A DNA stretch of 64,000 bases from Polytrichum commune (taxonomy: Eukaryota; Streptophyta; Polytrichopsida; Polytrichales; Polytrichaceae), in contig OX485803.1 in the NCBI GenBank assembly GCA_950295325.1, forward strand, positions 55,877,554 through 55,941,553, read 5' to 3'. The notes beneath the pieces are model-generated. The model was not told the DNA's origin. It ran no database searches and was given only the letters and a program-made list of their open reading frames with translations. The first letter of the stretch is position 1. Every line of letters starts with the position of its first letter. Below, piece after piece: positions 12,938 through 23,909 of this stretch. The translations under genes were made by a program, and so were the position numbers.

Positions 12938-15280
12938 ATGGTGAGGTTACGGAGTGGTGGTGGTGTTGTTGATGACACCGAGACAGCAGAATTGAGTAGC
13001 GATGAGATTGTGAAAGAAGGGAAGAGAAAGAAAGAAAGAAAAAAAGATCTGAGCAGTGGTGAGATTGGGAGCAAAAGTCGAGATGAAGGATGCGAGGAAC
13101 CGGATCATGGCAGAAACAAAGGCACGGATGCCAGGCCAAGTTCCGTGGATCGGTCAAAAGTGAAGCAATTCAGGTCAACTTTCGAAGGAAGTGCTGAGGA
13201 GGGCCGTCTAGTGAGCTTCAAACCCTAAATTAAGAGATTGTACTTGATATGCAATCTTAGGCCCCCTTTACACTAGATGTGTTGAGAGCTCCAAGATTGA
13301 GAGCTTGAAGAAAGGAGCCTTTCTCATAATTTGGGGGAAACGAGCCCTCCTACACATGCTTGTTTGTTCAAGTCCAATTTACACTAGAGCCTAGTTCAAC
13401 TTGAGAGCTTCAAATTTATACTGAGATTACAACGCGTAGATGACATCTTGACGGATCCCATGTGGAATAAGTACGACAAGCTCTTGGTTGGTCATTTTTG
13501 ACAAGCTCTCAGTTGAAATCCTAAGCTACCTCATAGAGGTCGCTTCGCTTAGGAATGTCGAGAGTTTGAGCTCTCGTTTTGTGCACCCCAAGTCAAAAGA
13601 TGGGCTTTCAAGCATACTTTGTTGACTACCACTCCCCCCTTGATATGTATCTCACTTTGAGCATGGCCACAAACTTTACACTTGCTCAAACTATTCAGAG
13701 CTTCGAGATTGGTCAAGCTCTCAATAGTTGAACTTTGGATCAAAGCCCGAAAATCTGCAAGTATGAGCTCTCAACATGGGGAGCTTGAGTATAAAGGGGA
13801 CAGTTCTGTCATTTGGTCTTTGTGCTCATGAAATTGATGATTTATGTTGATATTATGCAGAGTATTGAAATTGGTTGAGTTTGTGCAATGCTATTGCACA
13901 AGCTTACAAGACATGGTCATTCTTTCGAACCTTCCAACCCTAAATTGGTCGTACTCGATACGCAGTCTTATGTCGTCTGGTGATTTTTCTCATGGAATTA
14001 ATCCTTTGTGGGCATATAATGCACAGAGTATCTCAATTGAGTTTGTGCAATGCCATTGCACAAGCTTACAAGACATGGTGATGCTTCGGGGGGAAAGTGG
14101 CCGCCGGTGGCCTGTGAAGTGCTCATTGGTAAGTGCACCTGCTGGTGCTTTTAGGGGGGCCTTCACAGAGGGGTGGAAGCTCTTCGTGGAAGACAATGAA
14201 CTCCAGGTTGGAGATACCCTAATCTTCAACCTTCTTGGCGAAGCTTCTTTCTTTATAGTGCGAATCCCTACAATTAGCCCTCAGAGTATTTCCCCTGAGC
14301 ATACACTTGCAGTACGTTGTGATGAATCAGAGCCACTGGCGTATACCGAGAACTCCCTGCTAGAAGATGAAATGGTTGAACCCCCCCACTTGGAGGCGCA
14401 ATATGCTCAATTTGCCATGACCCTCCCACTAACTTCATCCTTGTCCTCGCCATATCCATACCTGGTGAGTTCATGTTTATCCAGAGCTCAATTTTTGACA
14501 TGTTATGGAAGATTGATCTCGTGCAGTTCTTCCTAGACTACACTCAGCAGTTTCATTCAAAAGGCAACCGTTGATGCTTATAGATCCAAGAGGGCAAATA
14601 TGGGCCTAAAGATGTTGAGTGGAGGTGTTTAAGGTTACTTTATGTTGATAAATACTAAATGCTACCCATTGCTCAACCGTATTTGGTTCCCCGTCAGAAC
14701 ATAGGTATATATGTAAATAGAAAAACTAAGAGATGTAGGCTCATGTAGTTTAACTATATTGAAAAATGTATCACAGAGATCTTGTCACCATCCTTGTTAC
14801 ATATGACTCGATTTCACTTCCTCTTTGTTGGAGGTTGTGTTGAATATAGTTTCAATCTCACAGACCCAAGTACAATTAGACCTTGATACCTGTTGGGGGC
14901 TTGTAATTACTACTGCGTAAACCATAGAATGTTTACCATTGCCTTTTTCTTGTTCAAGATTCTTCAATTTTAATTTTTAATTTCCCTGATCTGCCTCCTT
15001 TTTTTAAGTTGATGATCTTGTCTTGTGATGATTCCCAAACCAGATGCTCCCCAGAGAATTTATCCACCAATATGGAAGAACTTTACCCAGACTTGTGCAT
15101 CTCCGAGGGCCCAGGTCTGGCAAGGTTTGGCCTGTGAAGTACACTGGAAGGCCAGCAAAGAACAGAGGATGCTTCACACGAGGGTGGAAGAATTTCGTGA
15201 CTGACAACTCGCTAAAAAAGGGAGATCATCTCACCTTCACTCTTACCAAAGCATCTCACTTTGCAGTCACCTACCATTGA
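12938..15280 (+). CDS. REM-like B3 domain transcription factor, three exons seen
   Basis: Plant B3 proteins bind DNA in the nucleus. Proposed exons are 12938-13210, 14027-14464 and 15044-15280, all joined in phase 0, giving 315 residues. Exon 1 encodes a charged linker (KRKKERKK) and the first strand of a B3 domain (VKQFRSTFEG). Exon 2 completes that domain, with signature GWKLFVEDNELQVGDTLIF, and starts another (FAMTLPL). Exon 3 completes the second domain (GWKNFVTDNSLKKGDHLTF) and ends at TGA. Donors are CTA|GTGAGC and CTG|GTGAGT; acceptors are GCACAG and AACCAG. The paralogue at 59054-61349 has the same intron sites plus one more upstream B3 domain, so this copy may be 5'-truncated or have a distant first exon. 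The start codon is uncertain. The target genes are unknown. Confidence 0.75.
13219..14085 (+). repeat. Tandem duplication of intron 1 end plus exon 2 start in the B3 gene
   Basis: A segment running from CCCTAAATT through the acceptor into exon 2 occurs twice: once as 13219-13260 plus 13804-13930 (split by a MITE) and once as 13934-14085. Both copies carry an acceptor ATGCAG or GCACAG and the coding block for EFVQC. The first copy has a TGA stop shortly after its acceptor, so it is a dead pseudo-exon and the second copy is the one that fits the reading frame. Confidence 0.65.
13261..13803. mobile_element. MITE inside B3 gene intron 1
   Basis: The left end is GGCCCCCTTTACACTAG and then GTTGAGAGCTC. 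The right end is GAGCTCTCAACAT and then AGTATAAAGGGGAC, the degenerate inverse. It interrupts the duplicated intron segment, so it inserted after (or into one copy of) the duplication. It is non-coding, about 540 bp, and rich in GAGCTT motifs. Confidence 0.6.
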
Positions 15281-17365
15281 GCACACAGGACGCTCCTACA
15301 TCTGGAGGATAATGATGATGTTCCGTCTTCTATGTGTACATAAAGCCTCGAGAATCCAACCACAGATGTTCCTCCTATGTGTATATAAGCCTTTAAATCC
15401 AATCACACAGCCTGCCAGTGGTAAGTAGAAGGTTTGGCTATACTTGTAACATATTGCACACACAGGTGTTACAACAATGTAGGTGCTGTGATCAAAGAGC
15501 AGGAATGATTGACCTGAAGAATGTGGATTGGTGCTTTGGGTTGTTGGATTAACTTGGAACAAACTGAAAACTCCACTACTTTTCATTTAGCAGACAGACC
15601 AGTGAACCTTTTCTAATTTTCGATGTAACCAATGTTCAAGTCGAGAATAAGATTGGCTGCACTGTCTTTGCAGGTTGGGAAGAAGTCCGGCAACTGAAGT
15701 TTGATTTGTGCAATTGTGTAACGTTCCAGACTGATCCATAGATGTTCCACTGTTTCATTCCATTCCTTAATATGAGTCCATTGGGAGGGTGAGAAGACGG
15801 AGAGACTCGAGTCTTAGAAGGATGGTCAATCTGTTAATGTAGACAAGCCTACTATGCTTATTTCCAGGAGGTTTGCCTCTTCTGATGTCTGATGTCCAAT
15901 ATATTCTGGGAAAATCCTCATTGGACTAGCATAGCAAATCTTGTACGAATCCAACTCCATAAGAGTAAGATCAAGGTGGCATATTGTGAATTTGTGGCTG
16001 GTTTGGCTAGAATATGTAGGTTACCACTTTGAAAGTTTGATGCTCCCCCGACCAGGTTGCTGGGATCTCAACCTTTGGTCACGAGCTTACTTCATTATGG
16101 ATGTAATAAGCAGAAGGTCATCATAGGTAACTGGCTGCAATGCGAGTCGCTTTGCAATCTGTCTAGACAAGGCCCGGGCTACCTCACACAATAGAAGAGT
16201 TTGTTACATTATGGTCGGGTACGATTCATGCCACTCAAGTATTCTCATTCACAAGAGCCTGTTTAATTGGGGTCCAATGAGAGAACTGATTTAAGACAAC
16301 CATTTTCGCTAGACTGAGGGCAGCCCTTGTCTAAAGGGTGTTAAAAACATTTTCTTTGAATGAATTTTGACCAAATTATATATATATGAATGATTTAGTT
16401 TAGGCCACAGTATTCATCATCGACCCATGCCAGTGAATATTTCTACTCATTATTGAGGGCCACATTGTTTTCTAGCAACACTAATTCTCACTGTTGTTTG
16501 TTGGTCAGTAATGACAAGTGCCATAGACAATTTAGCAGGTGCCACTAAGACATGATGATGCAGTAATTATCACAAAATAACACTTTCATTTTTTGAAGTT
16601 TGGATATGAATGTGGCACATTTATTTTGAATGTTACACTAGATCGCTTATATAGTGTAGTTGGCTCCCTAAGTCATTGACTTTGGGCCACTAAGTTGCTC
16701 ACTTAGTTGGACCACCTTCCTAGGTTGTCCTCAGTGTTCTTGCCCTCCCACTATAAGAATGGAGGCCAGGGCCGAAAATAACAAAACTGCTTTGAGGCAT
16801 GTTGTTTTCCACAAATGTAGTTTTGTTTCACCTTTACCTTACAGATTGAATATACACTTATGTTGTAAATTAAGCCCAATTCACTTCAACATTATGTAAA
16901 AAATTGTTACACAATTAGAAAAATGCATTGTAGACAAAACGACAAAAATAAAAAAATAAATACACCAATCTCATGTGGCCGAGGCATGTGTTGGCCCATT
17001 TAATAGCCATCTTATTTTCTAGAGCTATTCACAATGGCCTCGACTGAGAATCAGACTAAAAACCTCCTGGGTATTAGGTCTTGACACGCATATTCACTTT
17101 GTCACAAACACATCAGGATTGTAACATGCGCATATTGGGATTATATTTGTATAAGTATGAAAACTGAAAGGTTATGGAGCCCAACCTAGTAACTAACTTG
17201 TGATGAATAACAAATCTACACTAAGGGCCACTTCACACATGAGCCAAGAGCCGTGACCATGAATTTGTTCAAGCCCAAAAGAAATTGTCCAAAGGCTGTC
17301 CCAACACACCTCCAAAATCATGAAGTGTGGTCATGGACCCTCAGTGGGCCTATGTTCAGGGCTAT
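15281..17365. other. Spacer with a MITE fragment
   Basis: 3' flank of the B3 gene, then anonymous sequence. Bases about 17224-17360 match the left end of the 11348-11937 MITE (AAGGGCCACTTCACACATG) but lack the right end. I see nothing else I can support. Confidence 0.45.
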
Positions 17366-17583
17366 GATTGGGGAGAATTGGCAGTTAGTTACAAATGAAC
17401 CGGTTGAGTTTGAGAAATAACCGGTTGAAGTTCAAGATTGCAGGAAAATTACCGATCGTTTTGGAGGAATCTATAGAATATACCTCAATTTAATAAAGGA
17501 AAACCGGAGGATGTCAACCTGTAACCGGTTGCACTTGCAAACGCTAGGATCTCAGCCAGTTATGCCCAAAAATCTCCCCGATC
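17366..17583 (+). mobile_element. MITE, GATCGGGGAGA family
   Basis: This 218-bp element starts GATTGGGGAGA and ends TCTCCCCGATC. It is collinear with 3205-3423 over its whole length. It is non-coding. Confidence 0.7.
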
Positions 17584-17585
17584 AC

Positions 17586-17917
17586 TGGTTCGGGGAGAAT
17601 CGGCCGTTTGTACATATGACCTAGTTCAGTTTGAGAAATAACCTAAAGTTACAAAGACGAACTGGTTGATTTTGAGAAATGACCTGGTTCAAGTTCGAGA
17701 CTTCACGAGAATTTGGTACCTAAAGTTACGAAGACGAACAGGTTGATTTTGGGAAATGACCCGGTTGAACAAGACCTCACAAAACTTATCAAGCGTTCTA
17801 GAGCAATATAGAGAATATGCCTCAAATTAATAAAGAAAAAACCGAAAGTTCACGCAACATGTAACCAATAGGACTTGGAAAGAATAGAAATTTAACCGAT
17901 CATACCCAAAAAAATTC
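17586..17917 (+). mobile_element. Second, longer member of the GATCGGGGAGA MITE family
   Basis: It directly follows the previous copy and starts CGGGGAGAATCGG. It has the same block order (AACTGGTTGA, ATATGCCTCAAATTAATAAAG, CATGTAACCAATAGGACTTGG), with an internal block repeated twice (ACCTAAAGTTAC at about 17642 and 17717). It is degraded at the right end. Confidence 0.55.
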
Positions 17918-17934
17918 CATGGATAATTAGTCAA

Positions 17935-18172
17935 ATATGATATTTGGTGTGACTAACTATTTGGATTTACACGGTGCTATATCATTTTACTAATGAAATA
18001 AGCTTTTACCAAGTAAAGTTGTCAATGTTTTATAATGTCCAAACTACCAATTTAACATTTGTTTGTACAATATGAAATGTACAGTAAATAGATATAGCAT
18101 TGTGTAATTCCACATAGTAAGTTTTGCCTAAATGTCATATTCAATGTAGTTATAAAGAAATATGAATTCGTG
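17935..18172. mobile_element. MITE of the ATATTTAGTGTGA family (diverged)
   Basis: The left end, GATATTTGGTGTGACTAA, and an AACTACCAATTTAACATTTG-type interior match the element at 22555-22785. The right end has AGTAAGTTTTGCCTAAATGTC in place of the clean inverse. It is non-coding. Confidence 0.5.
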
Positions 18173-21100
18173 GCCTTTCTATAAACCCACTCATTGCGAA
18201 AGTGAAAACGTAGTGATTTATCTCGCTTGAAACTATCCAAAAGTGCGGAATTACCTCGCTCAAATTTATCTTCTCAAGATTATCATAAAGTACGAAATTA
18301 TCCAACATGTGAAATTACCGATCGCAGCAACGAACGAGCGAGTGGCAAGACCGATGCGACTAGTCGCTGCCACTGCTATGAAGTTAATATAAAGTGTGAC
18401 CCTGCTGGTGGGAGCCGGCGACTGGCCTCACCACCAGCAGGTGTGGGGAGGCTATTAGTGTAGCCAATGGGAGTCAAGTGTTAATGTACTCATGAGGTAA
18501 CCGATTTAGGCGATGTTCTGTATGGAAATGCGGAGTACCATGTTCGGTGTAGGGAGAATCTAGTGAACAAGTAGGGGGTTGGACAAACTTTCCACTTTGA
18601 AAATTATAGCATTTTTTGTATAGGGCAGAATAGATGCAAATCTGTGAGGAGATTGAGAGTCGGCATATTATAAAGAATTAGTGTGGAAATGACCATGGGG
18701 TTTTGAATGTGAAGTGCTCACCCTTTATTCCTTATTCTCGCCATTCTTTGTAATGGTGTAAGTAGTTCATTCCTCATTTAGTTTTGGTGGGATAGGCAAC
18801 TCTTCTCAGGTGTAGAATGTAGGAGGCATGAGAGTTGTATGTAAAGTCCCTCAAAGAGGGATGAAACTGTGGGTTTAATCATTTTTTAAGAAAATTTCTA
18901 TTAAGAGCTCATTAGTTTGTCATGTATTGGAGTCTATTTTGAAAGTTGGGTGTAATTTTTTGGACCTCCTCTTTCCACTTCTCGAACGTTGAAAGAATTT
19001 TAGATCTAAAATAGGGTATGCGCATGAGACGCAATGTTGTAAATTTGGGTTCAGCTAGCTTGGCCCACCCATCCTAGTAGGACAAGCTAGAAAGTTGATT
19101 CTGGATAGCCCAACACCACTCTTTGTGTATGATAATGTAAGCGTTAAGAAAAATTTTGGGTGACTTTGTGTTGATTCTCATAAACTCATGGTTTGGGACT
19201 AAACCCAAGGTTTCATATACTTTACTTTACAAATAACTCTATTGTCTTCCACTTTGTTTCTTTCTTTATGAATGTCGTCAACCACAATTACTTGGCTCTA
19301 TGGCGTCTGGTCATCCTATCATACTGGTAATATTCTATGATTGTGACCCCTTGCGTGCTTTGCTAAGATTCTTGATTTATCGCCGTTCTTAAGAAGAAAA
19401 AGAAGGAGCTACAAGTAACATATCCCTCTTTGTACCTTGCGAGTGTTTCCATTTTGTCACAATGTATAGAAGATCATAGACACATGAGAAGCAAACTTGT
19501 TCATTACAACCATCTATTGTAACTTGCCATCCATTGCAATTCATAGCAAGAATATGCATAAATCATCCAAAATTAGTTGCGAGCAGAGGGTTTTTGGTTG
19601 TCAATTCTTCAAAAATCGCAACCAAAAACCCCCGGTTGACAACCAAGATGAATTATTTATGCATCATTTTCTCGACATGAGTTGCAATGAACAAGTTGTG
19701 ACGGATGATTGGAATTAAAAAAAGTTTTCATAGTGACATCAAACGTAAGGGTTGAAATCTCCATTTTTTTTTTCTTTGCCAAAATGATTTTATGTGGAAT
19801 AAGTGTAGATATTGTTTTTATCACATGTTTAGCACCTCATTACTTTGGGGGTATACAAATTACAAGCACATAGTTCCTCGCTTCATTCCAAGCTTCAATT
19901 TCACCTAGATCTTGGAGGTTGCAAATTGACAAATTTATAAAGGTTTTCTGTACACAAGGCGTATTCTTAGGCACTAGGTTCATGAAACTTTTATTCCAAC
20001 ATAAGAGTTCTTGAGTTTGTTGCGTAATACTAACACAATTGATCGTATTACAATTTACGGTGTTGCAATTACTGTACCTTACCGAGTGATTTTTCATCCA
20101 AATGTCAATCATCCATGACAATATCTCATCAGAAGTTGCCGACAATAGAAGGTAGGGTTTTGGAAATGAATGAACTCAACCATCATCCATGACAATATTT
20201 GTCCACTTATTCATAAGAAGTGTCATCCAAAAAGTTATCATAGTGACATGAAATACCGTATGACACTGAATATCATATTTAGTGTAGTACTTTGATTGCA
20301 TGGTCAGTGGATGAAACTCCCACAAAGGCACGGGTTTCCTAGTAGGTATGGTGCATTGGTCAAAGTTTCGAATTGAAGGTTTGTTGGGATTTCACCTTCA
20401 ATATCATTGTTAGATGAAGGGAGGATGGACAAAGTCGAAATGTCTCCCAAACTTCATGGAATTGTGGGTGCAAGGTTGTTTTTGTAATAAATCTAAGGAT
20501 TCCAATGCACATAGTTTTCCTCCAAGATTAGGAGAGATTCAACCATCAATCATGTGGTTGGATATATTCAAATATCTCAAACTCACTAGTTTTGAAAATG
20601 TTTCCAGTAAGATGGTTCGAGGACATGTCAATGTAGGTCATAATTAGTGAAAGATAAGTGTATACCAATATAATTCCATCCTTTGTGAGGCTTACACTTT
20701 TGTAGAAAGAAAAAAACATCGATTAATTTACCGACATGAATTTGAGCCCATTGGCCTGACCTTGTTCAAGAGTCCCCTTTGGTACAAGAACATGTATGTT
20801 GTCTATCTTGCAATAAGCGGGGCCCTAGATGTAGGTACAGAGGTTGAGCGGGGGTGGGATCTTGTGGCGGGAGTACTAGCGTTTGTTTGTAATCTAGTTT
20901 CCTTCTGTTTAGGACAAGGTACATATGGAATTTAATGGTTATTAGGTGTATGTTTTGCATGATTTTTTGGTTTTTTTTTTATGGCATAGGTATGTGTAGG
21001 TTCTTAAGTTCATCAATGTTATTTGTGTGTATGGCATCTCTCACACCTATAGTTAAAAGAGCCTAAAGTGAAGATCACCTTACTCTTTATATGATCACAT

Positions 21101-21440
21101 AGGCCCTCCCAATTTGGTTGCAACGATGAACGTAGAATGGTGTCTATGTTTTGAGCATATAGTTCAGCTTCATTGTAACACATTTCTTCTGGTATCCATT
21201 CTCGACAACAAACCTTGCCAGAAGTTATAACTTACCACTGAAATATATAATGGTGGTTATGTATTGAGCACATGTCTTTTTGGTGTTTGTTCCTCAATAG
21301 AAGACTTGCTACATACCACTGGAAATGCGAAGGATGGTGTCATGGTGCCAAATGAAGATGATGTTGCAAAAAGATTTGTGCCCGGTTTCGGAAGACTGGA
21401 GGTGGCAACTGGTTTTCGGGCAAATAATGGTTTACTACAC
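18173..21440. other. Spacer with two hairpins, no supported gene
   Basis: A GC-rich hairpin (CTGCTGGTG against CACCAGCAG) lies at about 18402-18441. A longer one (GGGTTTTTGGTTG against CAACCAAAAACCC, 13-bp stem) lies at about 19587-19632. One solo end of the ATATTTAGTGT family is at about 20245-20285. Open frames at 19840-20145 (-) and 20414-20647 (+) show weak leucine spacing but nothing I can name. Confidence 0.4.
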
Positions 21441-21443
21441 TAA

Positions 21444-22551
21444 GGGCCGGTTTACACTATGGACCATGAAGTCGGACCATGGAAGATGGCCTTTGTCAAT
21501 GGTCCGAGTTCATGGTCCAACTTCATAAAAAATTAGTTTTAAGAGACTTGGGCCCCTCACTAGGTGTAAACCGAATGTGGACCAAGAAAAATGACCATAC
21601 ACCAAAATGTAAAGGTGCTAATTTTTTTAATACATCCCAAAAAGGGCAATTTTGAAAAAAATTCAAGTTTGACCATTCTCTTGTCTTTTCTTGGGCTGCA
21701 CTTGTCTTCACTTCTTGTTAAATGTGTCGAAGATGTGGCTTGCAAATCTTCTCACAACAATTTTTACCAAAAAATGAGCGATTTAATTTGTACATGTTCA
21801 TTGTAATTTACATGTGACATGTACCTTGTGTTGTCACTACACTAAATAAGATATTTAGTGTTTGATTATATTTAATGTTGCTACCACCATACCTTGCTCA
21901 ACACTAAAGTTTAATTCTTTGATTATTAGTGTTAGAAGATTTCCCATTGCAGTTCTTTTGACCACCCTGATCTACAGTCACTAAACAACTACAGATTTGT
22001 CTTTTCGTTTTTCAACTGTAATTTTACATTTTCTTATGGCATGTAATATACCGTTGGAAAGGTATTTTCAAGACCTTTCCAAAGGCATATTACAAGCCCA
22101 CAAATTTCAAACATTTCAGTTGGTAGAGCAAAAAAACAAATCGGCACTCAAATTCTTGAGTTTTAGATTTCCCACGTTGTTTGGTGAAACACGTGGGAGC
22201 CGGTTTAAGGGGTAGGGCAAGGTAGTAATGGTATGTCTCATGGGCTATGATATGACTAAGGCACATGGAGGGTAGATTCAATAAAAATTTACTAAAATGG
22301 CATTTCTTTGCCATGGGCCCTTGCCTATTCCTACCAGACCACTCTTGCCATTCTCACTGCAAAACCCGTTGGACCATGTCAGTGCATTTATTAGGCCTTA
22401 GAAATTATATTTTGGGGACCTCGACCTTCATGGTCCCTCTGACATTTTTTTCTTAGTGTAAACCGAAGTTGTCCCCGGACAACTTCAGCAGCCAATCAAC
22501 TGCCTTGCAGAGCCATGGTCCAACTTCATGGTCCATAGTGTAAACCGGCCC
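21444..22551. mobile_element. PIF/Harbinger-like element, GGGCCGGTTTACACT ends
   Basis: It begins GGGCCGGTTTACACTATGGA and ends with the inverse, TCCATAGTGTAAACCGGCCC. It is flanked by TAA on both sides (21441-21443, 22552-22554). A further inner inverted block carries ATGGTCCAACTTCATGGTCC. It is about 1.1 kb and has no transposase. A smaller element with CACTACACTAAATA appears inserted from about 21835. Its interior is the inverse of the interior of 22928-23906, so the two are members of one family in opposite orientation. Confidence 0.8.
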
Positions 22552-22554
22552 TAA

Positions 22555-22785
22555 ATACGATATTTAGTGTGACATATTGTTCGGAGTTACATGTTCCTAC
22601 ATATATTTATATATTTATAATTGATGTAATTTTTAACCAAGTAAAGATGTTAATGTGCTATAGTGTCCAAACAATCAATTCGACCATGGTTGGTAAAAAA
22701 TGAGATGCACAGTATATAGTTATAGTATTGCGTGATTCCAAATAGTAAGTCACACTAAATATCATATTTAGTGTATTGGCTTTGA
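22555..22785. mobile_element. MITE, ATATTTAGTGTGA family, intact copy
   Basis: The left end AAATACGATATTTAGTGTGAC is met at the right by GTCACACTAAATATCATATT, giving inverted ends of about 20 bp. The element is about 230 bp, AT-rich and non-coding. It abuts the preceding PIF-like element directly. Related copies or ends are at 17935-18172, about 20245-20285 and about 24285-24350. Confidence 0.65.
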
Positions 22786-22927
22786 CAGGGGTCTAGTGTG
22801 TATACAACTCAGACAACCATTGCACCGAGTTTGTCAGCTTCGTTCTTAGAGTGGATGTGGTGTTTGGCATCTGGTCTGGCATCTTTTCTTGCTCCCTTTC
22901 GCTCCAATCGATGGAATGCTTTTATAA

Positions 22928-23906
22928 GGGCCGGTTTGCAATATGGACCAGGAAGTCGTCCCAAGGCGATTTAAGAGCGTTGATTGGTTGTTGAACTTGT
23001 CCCGGGGCCACTTTAGTTTACACCAATGAAAAAATGTCAAAGTGACCATGGAGGTTGAGGTCCCCAAAATACATATTTGAAGGCCTAATTAATATACTGA
23101 CATGGTCCAATGGGTTTTGCGGTGAGAGAGGCAAGAGAGCTGGTTTGATAGGAAAAGGCAAGGGCCCATGGCAGAGAAATGCCATTATAAATTTTTTCTT
23201 AATGAAATATTTTGGGGGGGCTTTATATTCAACTTTTCCCACTAGGTAAGGCTCACAAGGCACATTTTTCAACATCCATATGATGTAATGAATTTTGATA
23301 AGCAAATCCACCCTCTATGTGCCTGGATCATATGATAGCCCATGAGACATATCATTTCTTCCATGCCCTACCCCTTAAACTTGCTCCCACATGTTTCATC
23401 AAACGATGTGTGACATCTAGAACTCAAGAATTTGAGTACACATGGTGGAGCAGGTTGCAAATAATGCTCAATGTACAACATACGGTACATGTCACATGTA
23501 AATTACATTGAACATGTACAAATCAAATCACCCATTTTTTTTTGTAAGAATTGTTGTGAGAAGATTTGCAAGCCACATCTTCGACACATCGAACAAGAAG
23601 TGAAGACAAGTAAAGCCCAAGAGAAGACATGAGAACGAACAAACTTAATTTTTTTTCTTTTCAAAAATGCGCTATTTGGGCATATATATATATATATATA
23701 TATATTTTATTTAAATCAACACATTCACTTTTTGGTGCATGGTCATTCTTCTTGGTCCACATTTGATTTACACCTAATGAGGGGCCCAAGACTTTCAAGA
23801 TTGATATTTTAAGAAGTCGGACCATAAAAATTGGACCATGAACTCATGCCATTGAAAAAGGCCCACTTCCGGGTCGCTCTTCATGATCCATAGTGTAAAC
23901 CGGCCC
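22928..23906. mobile_element. PIF/Harbinger-like element, second copy in opposite orientation
   Basis: It begins GGGCCGGTTTGCAATATGGA and ends ATAGTGTAAACCGGCCC. TAA lies on both sides (22925-22927, 23907-23909). It is 979 bp and carries an AT dinucleotide run at about 23681-23705. It has no coding region. Confidence 0.8.
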
Positions 23907-23909
23907 TAA

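Noticed and set aside
20414-20647. A leucine-rich repeat fragment.
   Set aside because: Leucine spacing is suggestive over one repeat only, and the frame is short, so it is not enough to call.
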